Positions 34,251-37,502 of a stretch of 37,502 bases of DNA are shown piece by piece. The notes beneath the pieces were generated by a model. That model did no database searches, was not told the DNA's origin, and worked only from the letters and a program-made list of their open reading frames with translations. The first letter of the stretch is position 1, and each line of letters starts with the position of its first letter. The DNA lies in contig MUNG01000112.1 of assembly GCA_002154585.1 (NCBI GenBank), forward strand, positions 1-37,502. Reading direction: 5' to 3'. Both the position numbers and the translations under genes were made by a program. The DNA is from Streptomyces pseudogriseolus. Lineage in GTDB: Bacteria > Actinomycetota > Actinomycetes > Streptomycetales > Streptomycetaceae.

Positions 34251-34570
34251 TCGCGTGGTGGGACCTCGACCGGTCCGAGCAGACCATCGCCTCGCTGCGG
34301 GACTTCCTGCGTGATGAGGCAGTGGACCGCTTCTCCCAGGTCCGAGGGCTGCGCCTGAAGGTGTGGATCTCGGACGAGCGTACCAACCGGTGGGGCGCCG
34401 TCTTCCTGTGGGAGTCGGCGCAGGCCGCTGACGCGCCCGTCCCGGCCAGGGCGGCCGAACTCATCGGCTACCCGCCCACCGAGCGGCATGTCTTCGACGT
34501 CGAGGCCACCACCGAGGGCGCCTACGACACCGTCCAGCTGGCCCGTCTCGGCCTTGCGTTCACAGGCTGA
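34238..34570 (+). CDS. Small ABM/YdhR-like protein
   Basis: A 110-residue protein predicted to have the ferredoxin-like alpha/beta fold of the dimeric ABM/YdhR superfamily: VRGLRLKVWISDERTNRWGA matches the YdhR core GLxxKxWxxDExTxxxGxxYLF, followed by VFLWES. ABM proteins are cofactor-free monooxygenases (such as ActVA-ORF6) that oxidise phenols and hydroquinones to quinones, but YdhR itself has no proven activity. The GTG start at 34238 overlaps the end of PhzE by 13 bases and has a GAGGGGG site 10 bases upstream. Confidence 0.72.
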   Translation: MRAVIAWWDLDRSEQTIASLRDFLRDEAVDRFSQVRGLRLKVWISDERTNRWGAVFLWESAQAADAPVPARAAELIGYPPTERHVFDVEATTEGAYDTVQLARLGLAFTG

Positions 34571-34600
34571 GCCGACCACCCACATGCTGGAGGACACTCC

Positions 34601-35872
34601 ATGAGGGCCCGTATCCCAGGCTCCAAGAGCATCACCAACCGTGCCCTGCTGCTGGCCGCCGCCGCGGTGGGCACATCCCGGCTCCGGCTTCCGCTCGTCA
34701 GCGCCGACACGATCGCCTTCCGTACGGCGCTCACGAGCCTCGGTGTCCGGATCCGGACGTGGGAGGACGACGAGGTCTGGGAGGTCACCGGGGCCGGGCG
34801 CGGCCCCGCGGGGAAGGCCTGCGTCCGGTGCGAGGACGCAGGCACCGCGGCCCGTTTCCTGCCGCCCTTTGCCGCCGTGGGCCACGGCCGGTTCGTCTTC
34901 GACGGCAGCGCCCAGCTCAAGGCCCGGCCCCTGGGCCCGTTGGCCGACACCCTGTCAGCTCTGGGCGCCACGGTGACGACGGGGACTGCGGGCGGCGGGC
35001 TGCCCATGACGGTGGAGAGCGCGGGGCTCGACGGCGGAGCGGTCACCGTCGAGTCCTCACTGAGCAGCCAGTTCCTGTCCGGGCTGCTGATGGCGGCCCC
35101 GTTGATGCGCCGCCCGCTGGCTCTCACCGTGGACAGCTTGGTCAGCCGCCCGTACATCGCCATGACGCTGGCCCTGATGCGCAGGTTCGGCGCGGACGTC
35201 ACCGAACGGCCCGCGGACGTCATCGAAGTCCGGCCCGGCGGCTACGTCGCCCTCGACCTCACCGTCGAACCGGATGCCTCCACCGCCTCCTACGTCTTCG
35301 CGGCCGCCGCGGTCACCGGCGCCACCGTCACCGTGCCCGGTCTGGGCCACGGCAGCCTCCAGGGCGACCTGCGCTTCGTCGACGTACTGCGGCAGCTGGG
35401 GGCGCGGGTGGACGTCACGGACTCGGCCACCCGCGTCACCGGCGAGGGCCCGTTGCGGGGCGGTTTCCGCGTCGACATGGGAGAGATCTCCGACACCTTC
35501 ATGACACTGGCGGCCATCGCACCGCTCGCCGACGCGCCCATCACCATCCGTGGCATCGCCCATGCCCGGCTCAAGGAGTCGGACCGCATCGCCGCCGTCG
35601 CGCATAATCTGCGTGCCCTTGGCGTGGACACCGACGAGGGCCACGACTGGATCACCGTCCACCCCGGCGCGCCCACCGGCGCCCGCATCGCCTGCCGTCG
35701 CGATCACCGCATCGGCATGGCCTTCTCCGTCCTCGGACTCCGCGTTCCCGGTGTCACGCTCGACGACCCCTCCTGCGTCGGAAAGACCTTTCCGGGATTC
35801 CACGAGGAGCTGCGGCGGCTCTTTCCCTCGACCTCTCGACCGGCTTCACCACAGCGACAAGGATCACGATGA
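34601..35872 (+). CDS. aroA: EPSP synthase (cluster copy)
   Basis: A 423-residue 3-phosphoshikimate 1-carboxyvinyltransferase (PEP plus shikimate-3-phosphate to EPSP). Diagnostic motifs: PGSKSITNRALLLAA (residues 6-20), EDAGTAARFLPP (PEP/glyphosate loop), SSQFLSGLLMAAPL, and RLKESDRIAAVAHNLRALG. The start is only five residues before the PGSKS motif, so the protein is trimmed at the N-terminus compared with many family members. Placed within the ADIC-branch genes, it is a second copy that raises chorismate supply. ATG 34601, RBS TGGAGGA; its stop overlaps the next start (ATGA). Confidence 0.93.
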   Translation: MRARIPGSKSITNRALLLAAAAVGTSRLRLPLVSADTIAFRTALTSLGVRIRTWEDDEVWEVTGAGRGPAGKACVRCEDAGTAARFLPPFAAVGHGRFVFDGSAQLKARPLGPLADTLSALGATVTTGTAGGGLPMTVESAGLDGGAVTVESSLSSQFLSGLLMAAPLMRRPLALTVDSLVSRPYIAMTLALMRRFGADVTERPADVIEVRPGGYVALDLTVEPDASTASYVFAAAAVTGATVTVPGLGHGSLQGDLRFVDVLRQLGARVDVTDSATRVTGEGPLRGGFRVDMGEISDTFMTLAAIAPLADAPITIRGIAHARLKESDRIAAVAHNLRALGVDTDEGHDWITVHPGAPTGARIACRRDHRIGMAFSVLGLRVPGVTLDDPSCVGKTFPGFHEELRRLFPSTSRPASPQRQGSR

Positions 35873-37056
35873 AGGTACTCATTGCCGGGGGCGGTATCGG
35901 CGGCCTCGCGGCGGCACTGAGCATCGCGCACCACGGCCACCAGGTCGTCGTGCTCGAACGAAGGGACGCTTTCAGCGAACTGGGGGCGGGGATCCAACTG
36001 GGCCCGAACGCCTTCCATGCCCTGGACCACCTCGGCGTCGGTGCCGCGGCACGGCAGAGCGCCGTCCACATCGACGAGTTGCGGTTCATGGACGGCACCA
36101 CCGGGCAGCGGGTCGCGAGCATGCCGCTCACCGGCGCATACCGCACCCGCTTCGGCAACCCGTACGCCGTCGTGCACCGCGGCGATCTCTATCAGACACT
36201 CCTTGACGGCTGCGTCGCGGAGCGGAACATCACGCTGAACACCAACTGCTCCGTGACGCGGTACGAACAGAACTCGGAAGGCGTTACGGCCCTCACCGAC
36301 ACCGGGCAGCGTTTCACCGGCTCGGCGCTCATCGGCGCCGACGGCATACGCTCTGCTGTGCGGGAGCAACTCGTCGGTGACGGCGCGCCGCGCGTGTCCG
36401 GCCACACGATCTACCGGTCCGTCATCCCCATGGAGCAGGTTCCGCAGGAGCTGCGATGGAACACCGTCACCTTGTGGGCCGGCCCGAAGTGGCACTTCGT
36501 CCACTATCCCATCGCGCGTGGGAAGTTCCTCAACCTGGCCGTCACCCGCGACGACGCTGCACAGGACGTCGTGAGCGGCAGGCCCGCCGAGCGGACACAT
36601 GTCCTGTCCGAGTTCCCGGGACTGAGCGCCACCGCACGGCAGCTGCTGGAACTGGGGACCGACTGGAGGACATGGGTCCTGTGCGACCGCGACCCCGTCG
36701 AGCGCTGGACCGACGGCCGCGTCGCCCTCCTCGGTGATGCCGCTCACCCCATGCTCCAGTACGCGGCCCAGGGTGCCTGCATGGCCCTTGAGGACGCCGT
36801 GCTCATCGGTCAACTGCTCGCGGGAGCCGGCGAGGACGTCCCGCAACGCCTGGAGAAGTACAACTCCGAGCGGTACGAACGCTGCGCCACGGTGCAGCAG
36901 GTGGCCCGTGCCATGGGCGAACAGCTCTACCACCCGGCCGGCGACGCCGCTGCCGCCCGCAACGCGATGCTGTCCTCCTTCACGGTCGACCAGCTGTACG
37001 ACAAGGTCGAGTGGCTGCACGGGGCTTGCATCGGCGGGGCGGGAGGGTCCCGTTGA
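35869..37056 (+). CDS. 3-hydroxybenzoate 6-hydroxylase-like flavin monooxygenase
   Basis: A 395-residue single-component FAD aromatic hydroxylase. [12 protein letters not shown] (residues 6-17) binds [14 protein letters not shown] is the DG motif, and [15 protein letters not shown] is the GD motif. The length, [16 protein letters not shown] and the end ([20 protein letters not shown]) resemble 3-hydroxybenzoate 6-hydroxylase, which puts an OH para to the phenol; salicylate hydroxylase is the next relative. On 3-hydroxyanthranilate para-hydroxylation gives 3,6-dihydroxyanthranilate, and decarboxylation would then give 2,5-dihydroxyaniline. The Tyr/His residues that decide substrate are not identified here. 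Start overlaps AroA's stop; stop overlaps the TTG start of chorismate synthase. Confidence 0.9.
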   Translation: MKVLIAGGGIGGLAAALSIAHHGHQVVVLERRDAFSELGAGIQLGPNAFHALDHLGVGAAARQSAVHIDELRFMDGTTGQRVASMPLTGAYRTRFGNPYAVVHRGDLYQTLLDGCVAERNITLNTNCSVTRYEQNSEGVTALTDTGQRFTGSALIGADGIRSAVREQLVGDGAPRVSGHTIYRSVIPMEQVPQELRWNTVTLWAGPKWHFVHYPIARGKFLNLAVTRDDAAQDVVSGRPAERTHVLSEFPGLSATARQLLELGTDWRTWVLCDRDPVERWTDGRVALLGDAAHPMLQYAAQGACMALEDAVLIGQLLAGAGEDVPQRLEKYNSERYERCATVQQVARAMGEQLYHPAGDAAAARNAMLSSFTVDQLYDKVEWLHGACIGGAGGSR

Positions 37057-37502
37057 GCAGGTTGCGCTGGCTGACCGCGGGGGAGTCCCACGGTCCCGCA
37101 CTCGTCGCGACGCTGGAGGGCCTTCCCGCCGGCGTGCCGATCACCACGGACATGGTGGCGGACCACCTGGCGAGGCGGCGGCTCGGCTACGGTCGCGGCG
37201 CGCGCATGAAGTTCGAGCGGGACGAGGTCACGTTCCTGGGCGGCGTCCGCCACGGACTCACCCTGGGCTCCCCGGTCGCGATCATGGTGGGCAACACCGA
37301 GTGGCCGAAGTGGGAGCAGGTCATGGCGGCCGACCCGGTCGACCCGGAGGTGCTGGCCGGCCTCGCGCGCAACGCGCCGCTGACCCGGCCGCGTCCCGGC
37401 CACGCCGACCTGGCCGGCATGCAGAAGTACGGCTTCGGCGAGGCCCGTCCGATCCTGGAGCGCGCCTCCGCCCGTGAGACCGCCGCCCGGGTGGCGCTCG
37501 GC
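37053..37502 (+). CDS. aroC: Chorismate synthase (N-terminal part, cut by window edge)
   Basis: The first 150 codons of chorismate synthase, which removes phosphate from EPSP to give chorismate using reduced [23 protein letters not shown] is the N-terminal signature with the catalytic His, and [37 protein letters not shown] and [19 protein letters not shown] follow as in actinobacterial AroC. Start: TTG 37053 (MSRLRWLT), overlapping the monooxygenase stop (TTGA). The open frame runs off the end, so completeness is unknown. With AroA and the DAHP synthase it forms a dedicated chorismate-supply set. Confidence 0.93.
   Translation, partial: MSRLRWLTAGESHGPALVATLEGLPAGVPITTDMVADHLARRRLGYGRGARMKFERDEVTFLGGVRHGLTLGSPVAIMVGNTEWPKWEQVMAADPVDPEVLAGLARNAPLTRPRPGHADLAGMQKYGFGEARPILERASARETAARVALG

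Noticed and set aside
34601..35872. Glyphosate-resistant EPSP synthase
   Set aside because: The PEP loop (EDAGTAARFLPP) varies from model enzymes, but resistance cannot be judged from this alone.

Overview
The window is high-GC DNA with GTG, TTG and ATG starts, GGAGG-type ribosome binding sites and actinobacterial families such as XRE/DUF5753 with DUF397, GPP34 and PucR. This points to Streptomyces or a close relative. It splits into an ordinary chromosomal half (about 1-15.9 kb), a scarred integration zone ending at a tRNA-Arg gene (about 15.9-18.5 kb), and a specialised-metabolite gene cluster (about 19.1 kb to the right edge, where it is cut off).

Chromosomal half: a sodium:solute symporter, a large membrane protein, a D-Ala-D-Ala carboxypeptidase with a very long acidic cytoplasmic tail, a GPP34 protein, an XRE regulator with a DUF397 partner, a MerR/GyrI-like regulator, a glutathione peroxidase, an AbiEii-like nucleotidyltransferase, a DUF4352-like lipoprotein/membrane protein, a membrane-anchored HTH protein, a GvpU-like protein, an enoyl-CoA hydratase/isomerase, two overlapping small genes sharing a Gly/Ser/His motif, and a barstar-like protein. 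Several strong hairpins and operator-like repeats separate them.

Integration zone: a frameshifted HAD-like gene, a small Cys-containing protein, a frameshifted conserved gene and the C-terminal third of a tyrosine recombinase. The last two are truncated at nearly the same point. A YxiG-like gene follows, then tRNA-Arg(CCU) on the minus strand. This looks like the remains of an integrative element at a tRNA attachment site, next to which the gene cluster sits.

Gene cluster: the left part holds an IS701-like transposase that has lost catalytic residues, a GAF/PucR regulator, a methyltransferase and a transaldolase homologue that lacks its Schiff-base lysine. A divergent promoter with a near-perfect 21-bp direct repeat separates these from a rightward run of a cupin, a Tat-exported bicovalent-flavin oxidase, an MFS exporter, an SDR, a type II DAHP synthase, an EntA-like SDR, PhzD, PhzE, a small ABM/YdhR-like protein, EPSP synthase, a 3-hydroxybenzoate-6-hydroxylase-like flavoprotein and chorismate synthase (partial).

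How they may work together (inference): DAHP synthase, AroA and AroC raise chorismate supply; PhzE and PhzD give trans-2,3-dihydro-3-hydroxyanthranilate; the EntA-like SDR aromatises it to 3-hydroxyanthranilate. The flavoprotein could hydroxylate para to the phenol, giving an aminohydroquinone-type ring after decarboxylation. The cupin, ABM protein, SDR and secreted oxidase could then set quinone, epoxide or alcohol oxidation states. No phenazine-assembly genes (phzB, phzF, phzG) are visible, so a phenazine is not the obvious product; an epoxyquinol or aminoquinone of the LL-C10037alpha or paulomycin ring-A type is one hypothesis.
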